From Linnemannia elongata (Eukaryota > Mortierellomycota > Mortierellomycetes > Mortierellales > Mortierellaceae): 64,000 nt of DNA. Within the stretch, counting starts at the first letter, position 1. Each line of letters starts with the position of its first letter. This document shows positions 20,886 to 31,107 of the stretch, one piece after another. Made by a program: the position numbers and the translations under genes. The stretch is taken from NCBI GenBank assembly GCA_036320915.1, contig JAXBDG010000007.1:2418001-2482000 (forward strand), written 5' to 3'. The notes beneath the pieces were generated by a model. That model had not been told where the DNA came from, searched no databases, and saw only the letters and a list, made by a program, of their open reading frames with translations.

Positions 20886-22376
20886 ATGAACATTGTTGAT
20901 CTTCCCATGGAGATCCTCCTCCTCCTCGGCACATTCATCTTCAAGGAAGACACCATCGCGGCCGCCAGCACTTGTCGTGCTCTACGCAAAGCCCTTGCCA
21001 GCCTCCTTTGGGACCAACTCATCCTCCCTGGACGAAAAGGGTTCACACCAGTCGACGTCAACATCCTGAAGAAAAACGCACGTTTTGTCCATACTCTCAC
21101 TTACCTCACCACCATTTCCCCAAACTACACCATCCCTTTCCCTGTTCTTACCAGCCTCTCCTTCGAGTTCCCCTCCTGGCCCACCACTTCTCCTGGCACC
21201 ATCACCCCACCTGATCGAGACGACTACATTGCATCGATTATCCGTCTCTGTCCAGGGATCCAGAACCTGATCCTGACCAATGCAGTACCTTGTCCTTCTG
21301 TACAGCTCTGGGAGACTATCTTTTCCACCCTCAAGGACCCTCAAAGACTCACGGTCACTCGTATGGATCCAACGGATAACCCATCTATGCAAGCCTTCTG
21401 GAGGGCGTGTTCGCGGTTTGAGGAATTGGAGCTCATAGGATTCGACATCCTTACGACAAACGACCTGCCGGTAACTCCTTTCCCTCGACTCAAACGACTG
21501 ACACATCAACTGAATCCTTACTATAGAGACTCCATTGGGCAAGAAGGACAACTTACCTGGATAATGTGCTGTCCCAACCTCACAGCACTGGAATGGCGCA
21601 CAGGAAACTCTCACTTCCCGAGCCGGCGACTGGTTGAAGCGATTCGTCAAAACACCTGGCCTAACCTGGAGTCATTCCAACTAACAGGGGCCGATTTGGA
21701 GGACGACAAATCGGCTCTCATTCTCCAACACCTGCCGCCCCTGCACGTCTTTCGACTCTCCAGTAGATCCTTGTCAAAACTGAGCTTTAATCGACTGCAG
21801 CAGCGACACTTTGTCACTCTGCGCATCCTCGACTTGAATGGATGTGCATTGATTACAAGTGAGATGGTTCTCTCGGTCCTATCAGGATGCCCGCTTCTGG
21901 AGGACCTTTCGGCTCCTTATTTTACAGCCCGTGATCTGCGACAAAGAGAACCCGCCCGTCGAGCCTGGATCTGTTTTGGGCTGAGGAGGCTCAAAGTCTA
22001 CATTATACGCGATCGAGAGCACCCGCATGCTGACCAGCTTGTTTTCGAACAACTTTCAAAACTGGTACAGCTCGAGCAACTTGAGCTCGGGGATGATCCT
22101 CTGCGCGACCTTGATGTCGTCCTTGCACAGAACCTGCGATCCCAAGGGGCACTTCAATTGCGACTGGATTCTGGCCTGGATCGTCTTGCAGGGTTGAAGA
22201 GCCTGTTTGCTGTTGAATTTCATGGCACAGCGCAAACAATGAGGGTTCAGGAGATGGAATGGATGATGGAGAACTGGCCCGAGCTCGAAGAGGTGTCGGG
22301 GAAACTTTCAAGGAACTCACAGACACATGCTCTTTTGAAGGAGATGCTTGAGAAGAGGGATATTAGTACCTTTTGA
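20886..22376 (+). CDS. F-box/LRR-type protein
   Basis: The single-exon frame starts at the ATG at 20886 (MNIVDLPMEILLLLGTFIF); the open frame extends upstream but without an ATG. It encodes 496 residues. Residues 1-45 form an F-box-like helix set (LPMEILLLLGTFI...AASTCRALRKALASLLW). The rest has irregular leucine-rich repeats such as LRILDLNGCALITSEMVLSVLSG and LKRLTHQL. Such proteins recruit substrates to SCF ubiquitin ligases through Skp1. Mortierella genomes carry very many. It differs in sequence from the minus-strand F-box trio at 38-44 kb. Confidence 0.8.
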   Translation: MNIVDLPMEILLLLGTFIFKEDTIAAASTCRALRKALASLLWDQLILPGRKGFTPVDVNILKKNARFVHTLTYLTTISPNYTIPFPVLTSLSFEFPSWPTTSPGTITPPDRDDYIASIIRLCPGIQNLILTNAVPCPSVQLWETIFSTLKDPQRLTVTRMDPTDNPSMQAFWRACSRFEELELIGFDILTTNDLPVTPFPRLKRLTHQLNPYYRDSIGQEGQLTWIMCCPNLTALEWRTGNSHFPSRRLVEAIRQNTWPNLESFQLTGADLEDDKSALILQHLPPLHVFRLSSRSLSKLSFNRLQQRHFVTLRILDLNGCALITSEMVLSVLSGCPLLEDLSAPYFTARDLRQREPARRAWICFGLRRLKVYIIRDREHPHADQLVFEQLSKLVQLEQLELGDDPLRDLDVVLAQNLRSQGALQLRLDSGLDRLAGLKSLFAVEFHGTAQTMRVQEMEWMMENWPELEEVSGKLSRNSQTHALLKEMLEKRDISTF

Positions 22377-22616
22377 ACCGAACTTCCTTCTAAAGTCGTT
22401 AAATAAATGTTTTCTTTGTTTTTTGCGTGTGCACGGATGGATTTCTTTTTTGGATGGATTTCTTTTTTGCATGGGCAAGGGATGGCCCATCGATCGTATT
22501 TTCTTCTGAACTCAAATCCTCTTGCATGCACTGCCTCTTACCCCTCTCACCCCTCAACTACTGTCCACTTGATATCCCACGTTCACACACATCCCTGCAC
22601 CGTGTTTTTTTTTACC

Positions 22617-22770
22617 AGTTGACCAAAAATATTGCCGGTCAATTGACCGATCGTTTTTTAACCGATTAATCAATTGACCGTTTAATCAACTGCCTGATTA
22701 ACTTATTAACCCAAATCGGTTAGCTGTCAATTGACTTGACCTTTTGACCAACTTTTGACCAAGAAAAAAA
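22617..22770. promoter_or_regulatory. Cluster of TCAATTGACC palindromic motifs
   Basis: Within ~150 bases GTCAATTGAC, AATCAATTGACC, GTCAATTGACTTGACC, TTGACCAA and similar words recur in both orientations. It lies 160 bases upstream of the first modular-family gene. It could be a regulatory array or a decayed inverted-repeat element; sequence alone cannot decide. Confidence 0.35.
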
Positions 22771-22930
22771 ATCGGATAAATACCATGCCCACACCTTTTT
22801 ATCCTCTTCTCTTGACACTTCCTCCCCCCCCCCTCCCCACCCATACTTGTGCCCTCCCCACCCGTACTTGTGCCCCCCCTTCCATCTTTTTATTATCATC
22901 TCCCTCGTTCCCTCTCGCCCACGCAAGTCG

Positions 22931-25031
22931 ATGTCTGAAGAGCCAAGACTACAGTCATTCCGCCGAGGCTCCACGGGCAGAGTCTTCCAAGTGGAAGCCC
23001 ATCATCATCCCGATTCCGCACAACACATCGTCTTCTGGGAAGACATTCAAGAACTCTTCCCAGGCGCAAGTAGTGTTCTTCACGGAACTGTTGCCGTTTC
23101 TCGCGCTCGAGATGCTTCATTCCGCTTGTAAGTGAAATGTCACGTCCTTTTTGGATCTCAGGGGCAAAGGGGGGGAGAAAATGGCATACACTCCTCTCTC
23201 GCGCGCGCGCCACCGAAGCAAACAACTGAAACAGAGCCTATGAACGACGGACTGAGAATCTTGTCCGTCGGTGATGATTCCAAAAGTACTAATTGGGTTA
23301 GTGGTGACCTTTAAAAAATTGTGTTTTTTTTTAGCATTGAGCCACAGTGTATCAAGTACCAGCCAGGGAAAGTGTTGGAGGTTGTGGGAGCGGAGGATCT
23401 CACGACCTTGATGGGGGCTGGTTCCGTAGCAACTGCAGTGCCGAATGCGATGGATTACCAACAGCAGTTGACCCTATGGAACATCGAGCAATGGTAACGT
23501 CACGAAATCTTTTTTTATTCTACGTGGCTGCAAACAACAAACAGGGGGTAAAAAAAAAAAAAAAAAAAAAAAATAAGAACTGGGAAGATGACGAGTAGGC
23601 ACTGTCTAAAAAAGGTAGTATTTTGAGTTGACATTTCACGTTTTTTTTTTTTTTTTCTGTCCATAGGGCTATGGCTACGGCAGAGATAACAAGAGCTGGC
23701 ACTATGTATCCACCCTCGGATTACTCTCAGAGCACTGTCACATCATGCCCCTTCAAACCACTCACCGTCTCTACGGAAACTGATACCTCAAGGTACACTA
23801 CTTTAAACTTTTCCACGGTTGTTTAACGGCGCTACAACAGAATATTGTCTCTAATCCTCACTCCTGCCCGTTTCCTTCTATTAGTGTGAGTGACGCAAGC
23901 ACTGAGGGCGAGGAAAATACCTCAAATGAAGGAGATGCCAGCGTGGAGCACGACTCCATGACCGTAACAGAATCTGTTGAGTTGGTGCCGGGAATGAGCA
24001 TGGACCAAAGTGCTCACTGGGAAAAGGCCGGTATCGAGGACGAGGTTGAGGATATGGAAGACGGCATAACCGGCTCCCCTCGTTCTAAGTTCCACGAAAT
24101 GGCATCAAAAGGCATACTACTACTTCGCGGACTGTCTCATTTCGCCGAGTACAACAGCAACGCTAATATGACCCACGACTATGCCTTTGGAGGAAACGTT
24201 GACATCAATTGCGGCGGCAATTATGCACACTACGTCAACAGTGTCACCGACAACAACAACGACAACAACATGATAATTGCCATGGCCCAGGAGAACCTCG
24301 AAGGCAACGGAAGCGACCCATTGTCAGCAACGCCGATGTTTCCGACGATGTATCCCCCGTCTCCTTCATCATTAAAAACTCCAGTAACAACGACCAACAC
24401 ATCAGCAACAACAATCAGTACAACAGCAACACCGTCACCGTCACCGCCTGCGATGCTACCATCAATGGACAAGCCTGGATTTTTCAAAACTTTTGACAAA
24501 GTTGCGAGAAACGACCTCATTACCTCATCGAATATCCCCTCGATCCCACCCGTCGATAGCGATCTTATCGTCGGCGAGGATAGATATAGATATTTGGTTT
24601 CACAGGAGTCGCATTTTGGCGAGAACTGTCAGTTCTCACAGCAACAGTACCAACAACAGCAATCGATTCAGACACAGACACATTTACAAGAACAGGCGTC
24701 GGCGCAAGAGGAGAAGCAGAACTGTCTGCAAGCCTTATTGTCGCGACGAGATTATGTGTATCAACATCAACGCGTGCAAGGAAAAGACGATCCTGCGACG
24801 TTCACGGTTGTATCAGCCTTGGAGACATTGTCTGGATCAGATTCGAAATTGGAATTGCATTGGCAAGGATGTTACCCTCCCCCTCCTTACTTGGCGACAC
24901 CTATCGCTGACATCGCGAAGGGCTTTGATGCCAAGAGTGCGCAAAGGCAGTATCAGGGACGCAAGGGTGCAAAGAAGCATTTCTTGGCTCCATTCCCTCC
25001 CCCTCCTCCTTATTGTTCCCTCCAGTGTTAG
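22931..25031 (+). CDS. Modular family copy A, Pro/Gln-rich tail
   Basis: The exons are 22931-23127, 23335-23493, 23667-23792 and 23885-25031, encoding 542 residues. Exon 1 gives LQSFRRGSTGRVFQVEAHHH, IVFWEDIQELFPG and AVSRARDASFR. Exon 2 gives IEPQCIKYQPGKVLEVVGAE and ends NIEQW. Exon 3 gives MATAEITRAGTM and CPFKPLTVSTET. Introns 1-3 are all phase 2. Exon 4 (residues 161-542) is specific to this copy. It is acidic, then rich in Asn, Thr and Gln, and ends with two PPPPY motifs, a possible WW-domain ligand. I know no function. The long intron-free last exon and low-complexity tail suggest rapid evolution of the C-terminus. Confidence 0.72.
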
Positions 25032-25097
25032 CGAACTGTATGGTGACCCTTGTGCGAGAAGAACAAATCTTTCTTTTCCCTCTCCCCCCCATGGGAT

Positions 25098-25225
25098 GCA
25101 TTGGCCTGCCCAACTTTGGTTTCCCCTCTCTCACCCCCGGGGATACTTTGGTCTGTCCAACTTTGGTTTACCCCCTTTCACCTCCGGGGATACTTTGGTC
25201 TACCCAACTTGGGTTCCCCCCTCCC
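25098..25225. repeat. ~47-bp tandem repeat, 2.7 units
   Basis: Units with the core CCAACTTTGGTTT and ending CCGGGGATAC follow one another just past the stop codon of copy A. Unit length is 46-47 bases. Confidence 0.85.
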
Positions 25226-25371
25226 CAGTCCATCTCCACTTCTCACATTTTTTTATATCTTCAACAAGCGATTGGATATTCTTTATTTTTTTGCAACCTT
25301 TTCACGTAGTTTTCTTCGTCAAATAAAAAAGAAGCGCCAAAAACAGCGTCCGAGTCTCAATAATTTTTTTG

Positions 25372-25880
25372 CTATTGCTCCTGAGGATGACTTGGTAATG
25401 CTTGAACGTTACGTGACAATGAGCCCGCATCACTAACATAAGTAGCTGGGCTGGAATTACTTCCAGGCTGAGGAGAATAGACTCTAGAGGATGCAACAGC
25501 GTAAGGATAATGTTGTTGTTGTTTGCTATTGTTGTAGCTGTATGATCTGGCTTGATTCTTCATGCTTAAGGCTGGATTGATTGTGGAGGATTGCTTGTTG
25601 TTGAGGCGACAGAATGGTAGCAGGTTGTATAGGAGTCGGGTAATGTTGGGTGTAATTGGGATAAACGGGCTGGGGATAGACAGGTTGTTGTTGGAGAAGG
25701 TATGGCTGTGGCTGAGCTGCGCCATAGGGCATCGTCATATTGGGTGGGATGCCGTAATGGTACTGCTCTGGCGAGACAACAATGATTGTCTCGGGCTCTT
25801 GCTAGGCATAGGAGGCGGATCGCGGTAACGTCTGTAGAGCGTGTACACCACCTCGGTCAAAGTGACGACCATGGCAGCGG
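25372..25880 (-). pseudogene. C-terminal relic of a membrane-type gene
   Basis: On the minus strand, VVTLTEVVYTLYRRYRDPPP is followed, in shifted frames, by IIVVSPEQYHYGIPPN, then PYGAAQPQPYLLQQQPVYPQ, then SSRVYSPQPGS to a stop near 25372. At least two frame changes are needed. The pattern of a hydrophobic end, a YRRYRDP border and a Gln/Pro/Tyr-rich cytosolic tail suggests the 3' part of a multi-span membrane protein. No upstream exons are visible. A plus-strand ORF at 25871-26194 (MAAVTKSVLFQPFRRG) overlaps its upper end and is less convincing. Confidence 0.4.
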
Positions 25881-26266
25881 TCACAAAGTCAGTGCTGTTT
25901 CAGCCCTTTCGTCGGGGGTCTCTGGAGGTGCCTAAGGTTGAAATGTTTGATGCCATACAACAGCAGCAACAAGCCTCTCCTGCCCATGCTCCCGTCGTTA
26001 CTGAAGATAACAACAACGCCGGCCACAAGACTTCCATCAACTCCAACAAAAGTGGCGATAAAACCCCCTTGCCGCGCGATATCAACGCCCACACCTTCAA
26101 CAACAACAATGTACAGAGAAGTGCGAGGTGTTTACGTGCTTATCCTTTTTCTAGTCAGAAGATTTCAAGGATGGTTCCTCGCGCTCTATTTTGAACCTTC
26201 TTCAACCTTTATTATTTTTCCTGACCTCCCCTACTCCTTTTTGCCCCCAAAAACTGTACACAGTCT

Positions 26267-27495
26267 ATGGCCGAGGAGCCTCAGCTACAGTCATTTCGGC
26301 GAGGCCCCACTGACAGGATCCTACAAGTCGAAGCACTCTACCACCCGGAATTACGGCAACACATTGTCTTCTGGGACGACATCCTTGAGGTCTTTCCTAG
26401 CGCAATTAGTGTTCTCAATAGCAGCATCGTCATTTCCCGCGCACGAGATGACTCATTCCGCTTGTAAGTGCATCGTGAATCTCTCTCACGTTTGAATCAG
26501 AGGATGGACATTCACTCTTCTCTCACCCCGCTAACAACAGCTGAAACAGGGCCTATCAACACGTTCAAGGACTTTGCCACTAATGGTTTCTCCGATTGAT
26601 TACTCTAAATGTCTTAGTATCGAACCGCGTTGTATCCGGCACCAACCAGGAAAGGTCCTCCAGGTCGTCTTTGCTGAGGACTTGAACCTCTCCTACCCAG
26701 CCTCTTCGAAGCCTTCGACGTCAACGAAAGCAACATCGGTAACGGCAGTGACAACGGAGAGGGTGGTGCAGTCACAGAACTTGACCCTCCAGAACATCGA
26801 ACAATGGTAAAGTTCACAAAACGGTCTGTTAGCGTCCTTCACTTGCAAAAAAATGCCTGACTGACTCCGCTCTACCTTTTACTAATAGGGCTCAAGCCAC
26901 GGCAGAGAACACAATGCCAGGCATGAACTACGCACCTTCTATTTACTCCCAGTTCACTGATACTACCGCTCATCCTTTCAAACCCCTCTATGTCCCCACC
27001 TTCTATTTACTCCCAGTTCACTGATACTACCGCTCATCCTTTCAAACCCCTCTATGTCCCCACAGAAGCCGACGCAGAAAGGTATGCATCCCCACTTAAC
27101 ATTTTGCACCATTGTCAATACCATCGAAGAAAGTGTAATATTTAACAAAGGAATTTTCTTCGTTGTTTCTTAGTTTGTGGGACGGGAAAGAGGAAGATCC
27201 TCCTCCCCACAACATGGTCAACGCTCTGCGCGACATCGACCAATCCGCCTCGCACAGTCCCGCCTCCAAAAACATTCCTTCGACACGCAACCATAAGAAC
27301 CAACATGCTGAGCCTCAAATCACCACACTCGGCGCATCTCCTCAAATACAAATCCAGCAGGACCAGCAGATGGATTACTACAAGCGGCAGCAGCAGCAGC
27401 TCCTAGATTTCTACTACAGCCCTTATGAGCAGGAATACCAGCAGCAGCAATATCAGGAATATTTAAAGCAACTTCGTGTGCACAATGAAAACTAG
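26267..27495 (+). pseudogene. Modular family copy B, broken by a 64-bp duplication
   Basis: The exons match copy A: 26267-26463 (again 197 nt), 26618-26806, 26889-27081 and 27174-27495. Exon 1 reads LQSFRRGPTDRILQVEALYH...IVFWDDILEVFPS; exon 2 reads IEPRCIRHQPGKVLQVVFAE. In exon 3 the 64 bases at 26937-27000 are repeated exactly at 27001-27064. As 64 is not a multiple of three, the frame shifts and meets TGA soon after. The last exon remains open in the expected frame (SLWDGKEED, then a Gln/Tyr-rich tail ending HNEN). So the front half is translatable and the tail is cut off, unless splicing removes one duplicate. Confidence 0.7.
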
Positions 27496-28378
27496 CGCCT
27501 TGATCCTGCCTCTTATATTTTTGTCACCCGACCAACAGAGCATAACTTAACACTTTACAACTCAATTGTAACCTGCCTCGCATGGTCTCACCTCTATATT
27601 GCCGAGGATGACAGCCTTCGCCTCATTATCAACAACTGTAGCATTAGCGAAAGCGGCAATATCACTGTTCTAGCGACATCGAAGCGCTGTCCGCTGCTCA
27701 CTCTGTATCCACCAAAGCTTGAACCACTATCATGATGACCTGGAGGAACTCGATGAGACTAATGTGGAGCCAGAAGCAAGGGAAGTGAGAGAGGCTGACA
27801 AAAGCATGGTGATATCTGTACTGGTTCCAGTCCAGACATCAGCACCAGAACAGGACCATTACAGTTTTTATAAGTTTGAAACGAAGTAAAAGTTCTCATC
27901 CTACCTGGGAGGGTGGCATGTACATACAATTTCAGAGTAACTGCGTATCAAAAGGTCGTGCATGTTCATATCCCCATCGTTATACCTATCCCTGCTATGT
28001 TGTTCTCCTCCCTCCCACCTTCCTGTGCTCGCCCGCGTACTGGCAAATGACAAGAAAAACTCACAGCTCCGCTCACAAAAAAGAGAGGATGAGATACTTT
28101 GGTTGGGCTTTGCATGGACGCTTCTACAGTTTGATCTTTTGGCTGGTAGGGAGTGAGAGTGACTTTCTGTTTCCAATTGCATGCATAATTTTTCCTTTTC
28201 CCGCTCTTTGATGTCCCTGTTACCTCCTTTCTCTCTTCTCTCGTTTCTCACACTCTTACACCTTCACACCCATCCACCACCCACTTCAATTTTTCCCCAC
28301 TTTCAATTCTTCCTTGTTATCACGAATCCAACCTTTGACATCAGCATATTAACATATCAACATACCACACCATTGTCA
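27496..28378. other. Spacer with a possible LRR relic
   Basis: A short open stretch at about 27560-27737 reads NSIVTCLAWSHLYIAEDDSL and then LIINNCSISESG, like one or two leucine-rich repeats from an F-box gene, ending in a stop. It may be a relic. Pyrimidine-rich promoter sequence precedes copy C (28200-28370). Confidence 0.35.
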
Positions 28379-29657
28379 ATGTCAAGGGAGGAGACGCACC
28401 AGGCCTTCACGAAAGGACCGAACAGCTGTGTTGTCCTGATCGAGGCCTTTTATCACGAACAGACCAGGCAACATGTCATCTACTGGGATGATATACTTGA
28501 CAATTTTGGCCCAGTCAACAATATCATGAAGGGACCTGCCGTCGCTACCCGAGCCAGAGACTCCCATGGAAACGAGTAGGACGCTGTGTTAATTTCCTCA
28601 CTGATGCAGTGGGTACTGGAGACAAAAAAACAACTAAAAGTAACAAAGTAATCGACTTTTCTTTTTTGTGTTATCCTTGGACATAGTATCATGCCCCGGT
28701 GCATCAAGTACTATCATGAGGCTGTGTTGGATGTGTTTATTGGAGATGTGTTTTCGTCTGATGCGGAGAGGTTCAGCTCTACGCCGTCAATCTCAAGGCT
28801 GGGCACACCAGACATTGACAGTTTAGGGTATGTTACTTATACTTTTACAAACAATAGAAAATGTGCCTGGGGGATGGAAGAGAACCAGAGACAGTCAATA
28901 ACTTCGCCATTGCTTGATCGAACAGGGGGTCAATGTCGTCTCACACTCGAACAACAACCTCAGCATCCTCCCGCTTGACAGTCAACGCCGCACAGCCCTT
29001 TCATTTCGCACACTCACAATCACTGTAAATTTTCCCTCTGCTCAATTTCCCCTCATTCTGCGTTTGTGTGCACTGCTTGTGCTCGTCAGTTGCTTCCGCG
29101 AGAGGTTCTCACACTTTTTTTTTTCTTTCTCTTTCTGCGTGATAATTTTCCAGACCAACCACTCCTAGTCCAACAATACCTTTTCACTCGCCATCCGACA
29201 CATACCACAGTCAAAGAGATTTCAGGGACAGCAATGGTGATGACAAAGAAGATGTTCACGCAACCACACAACCACCGACACTAGCTTTTGCAGAGACTAA
29301 AAGTATGGGAAATAAATGGGATGGGGCAACTTGCCCAAAAGCAGTCATCAGCCCCAAAGGCACTCGGCCCCCATAGACAAAGATCTGAATCCGCACCCGC
29401 AAAGAACAATGTTGCGCGACGCCAAAGGTAAATACATTTTTTTTTTTCGAGTGCTCAGCGGTATGGACACCACCGGCAATATTTCTAACTCATTTGTACA
29501 TGGATTTAGGATGACAGAGGCTGCATGGGAACCAGAATCAGCCGAGTCCATTTCCGTATTGACCGACTCTGAAGGTTCTTCGTACGTCTCTCCTTCATCC
29601 CCTACCAATACCTCAGGTCCTGACAGCAGCAAGTACGATTATTACCAAGAAGGATGA
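28379..29657 (+). CDS. Modular family copy C, diverged, acidic Ser-rich tail
   Basis: Exon 1 is 28379-28575 (197 nt), reading VLIEAFYHEQTRQHVIYWDD and ending RARDSHGNE. Exon 2 is 28687-28827 (IMPRCIKYYHEAVLDVFIGD). Both end in phase 2. Exon 3 probably starts at 29154 and encodes PTTPSPTIPFHSPSDTYH. Later splice sites are tentative: a donor near 29303, a short exon from 29369, then a frame reading VLSGMDTTGNISNSFVHGFR and ending DSSKYDYYQEG at 29657. The conserved third exon (MAENTAMDK type) is missing. It may originally have continued into the coiled-coil module that starts 90 bases further on. Confidence 0.5.
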
Positions 29658-29749
29658 TAGGTATGTGAAAAGTTAGGTACGATCTACTAATATGTTCAAT
29701 TGCTATTAGCTGTAAAAATAGGAGAGTTGACAATAGTTATAATACCTTT

Positions 29750-31107
29750 ATGGTCGCCAACTCAGGGGCGCCTACTAAACCTATTCAACGCCAAGCTGCA
29801 ACTCAGGGTAGCGGTACCGTGGAGCTCAGCAACAACATTACATGGATCGGAGATCCGCCGATAATCTCAACATACATGTCCAGAGCAGATCGCCCGACCT
29901 CCTCTAAGCAGACCCCCCAAGTCATCCAGGAAATACAGTCAACCGTCCAAATGTTTGAGCAGTCAGTGGCCAAGGAACAAAACGAGCAGGCATATGTGAC
30001 CTTCCCAGCTGCATCCATCGCTCGACCTATGGCAGTGCTCTCAACAATGTCGTCCAACATCACGCAACTTCAGCAACAGATCGAGCGTACTACCGACCAA
30101 CAGTCAGCTCACCAACAACAACTTCTGGAGCAACTCATTCCCATGGTCGCTCAGCAGAACGAATTGCTTCGGGTGCAAGCCGCCTCAAAGGAGAGGGAGG
30201 AAAGGATGCTGCAGGAACAAGCCGAGTCCAAGATCAAGAGGAGCGGATGCTAAAGATGCAGCAGGAGACGATTGACAGGTTGCTCGTGAACCAGCAGCAG
30301 GTCGATTCCATCCTCGTCCAGAACTACGAGCTCCACGAGTATCCTATTCCTCGCCTTTTTATTGTCCTTCCGGATTCTTTCAGCGATTGGGACCCCAGGA
30401 ACTTTTTGATGGATAGGTTCCGCCTATTTTTCCTCTGTGAGTGCGGTGACGAATGCGGAGCTGGAGCTAGGAACGGGATATCCTCGAACCAGATTGGTAG
30501 CGCCGCCGCAGTTTCCACCATGAAGATTCCTGTCGAGAACAGCATCCACCTGGCCAAGCATGAGGGCTATGAACTCTCTCGTCCCATCGAGTTTTTTGAA
30601 CTTTATGGTACCTACATCCTTGGTATTCTTCGGATCCTCAAGCATAGTTTGGCGGCGGCTACTGTGGCTACTCCTGTTACAACCCTAGTTCACGAGGATA
30701 TCGTGCAAGGATTAAAGTCGATCTCGGAGTCAACGATACACGCCATCGATATGTCGACCAACATTCTAGAGACCAAGCTGGGCGATACCAATGTAGTCGA
30801 CAACATTGCCGCTCTTGAAGGAGCGGACCTCAGACGACTCGGAACTTTCCTGCGCAGCAACAACGAAGACAAGATTCTGGGCAACTTATACCGGATTACA
30901 ACCGAGCGGGGCCATGTAAAGTGGGTCTGCCTTGACCACTACCGGCAGAAATATAGATCAACTGCGCTTAAGGAGTTCAGTCAAATGGTGGAGATCAACG
31001 GCGGCACGTACGATCAGCAGAGAGGACGGGTCATAATACGTCTTACGTATTCTATTATGGCAAAAAAGTTTTACGCGATTCTGGATATGACGATAGGTAG
31101 ATGTTGA
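29750..31107 (+). pseudogene. Coiled coil plus 'PRLFIVLP' module with a frameshift and lost repeats
   Basis: Frame 1 (ATG 29750) encodes a Thr/Ser-rich lead and a long coiled coil (IEQLQQQIERTTDQQ-like text to about 30240). Coding then jumps to another frame near 30215-30240 (EERMLKMQQETIDRL) and runs to 31107. It contains EYPIPRLFIVLPDSF, FRLFFLCECG, HLAKHEGYEL, FFELYGTYILG, LEGADLRRLGTFL, GNLYRITTERGHVKWVCLDH and RVIIRLTYSIMAKKFYAILD. This order matches what I recall of Mortierellaceae proteins, where leucine-rich repeats follow. Here it ends abruptly, DMTIGRC-stop, so the repeat domain is gone. The one-base frameshift also makes an intact product unlikely. Function is unknown. Confidence 0.65.

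Noticed and set aside
25871..26194. Plus-strand ORF MAAVTKSVLFQPFRRG...
   Set aside because: It overlaps the membrane-gene relic antisense and has an Asn/Gln-rich end. Weak support, mentioned only with the relic.
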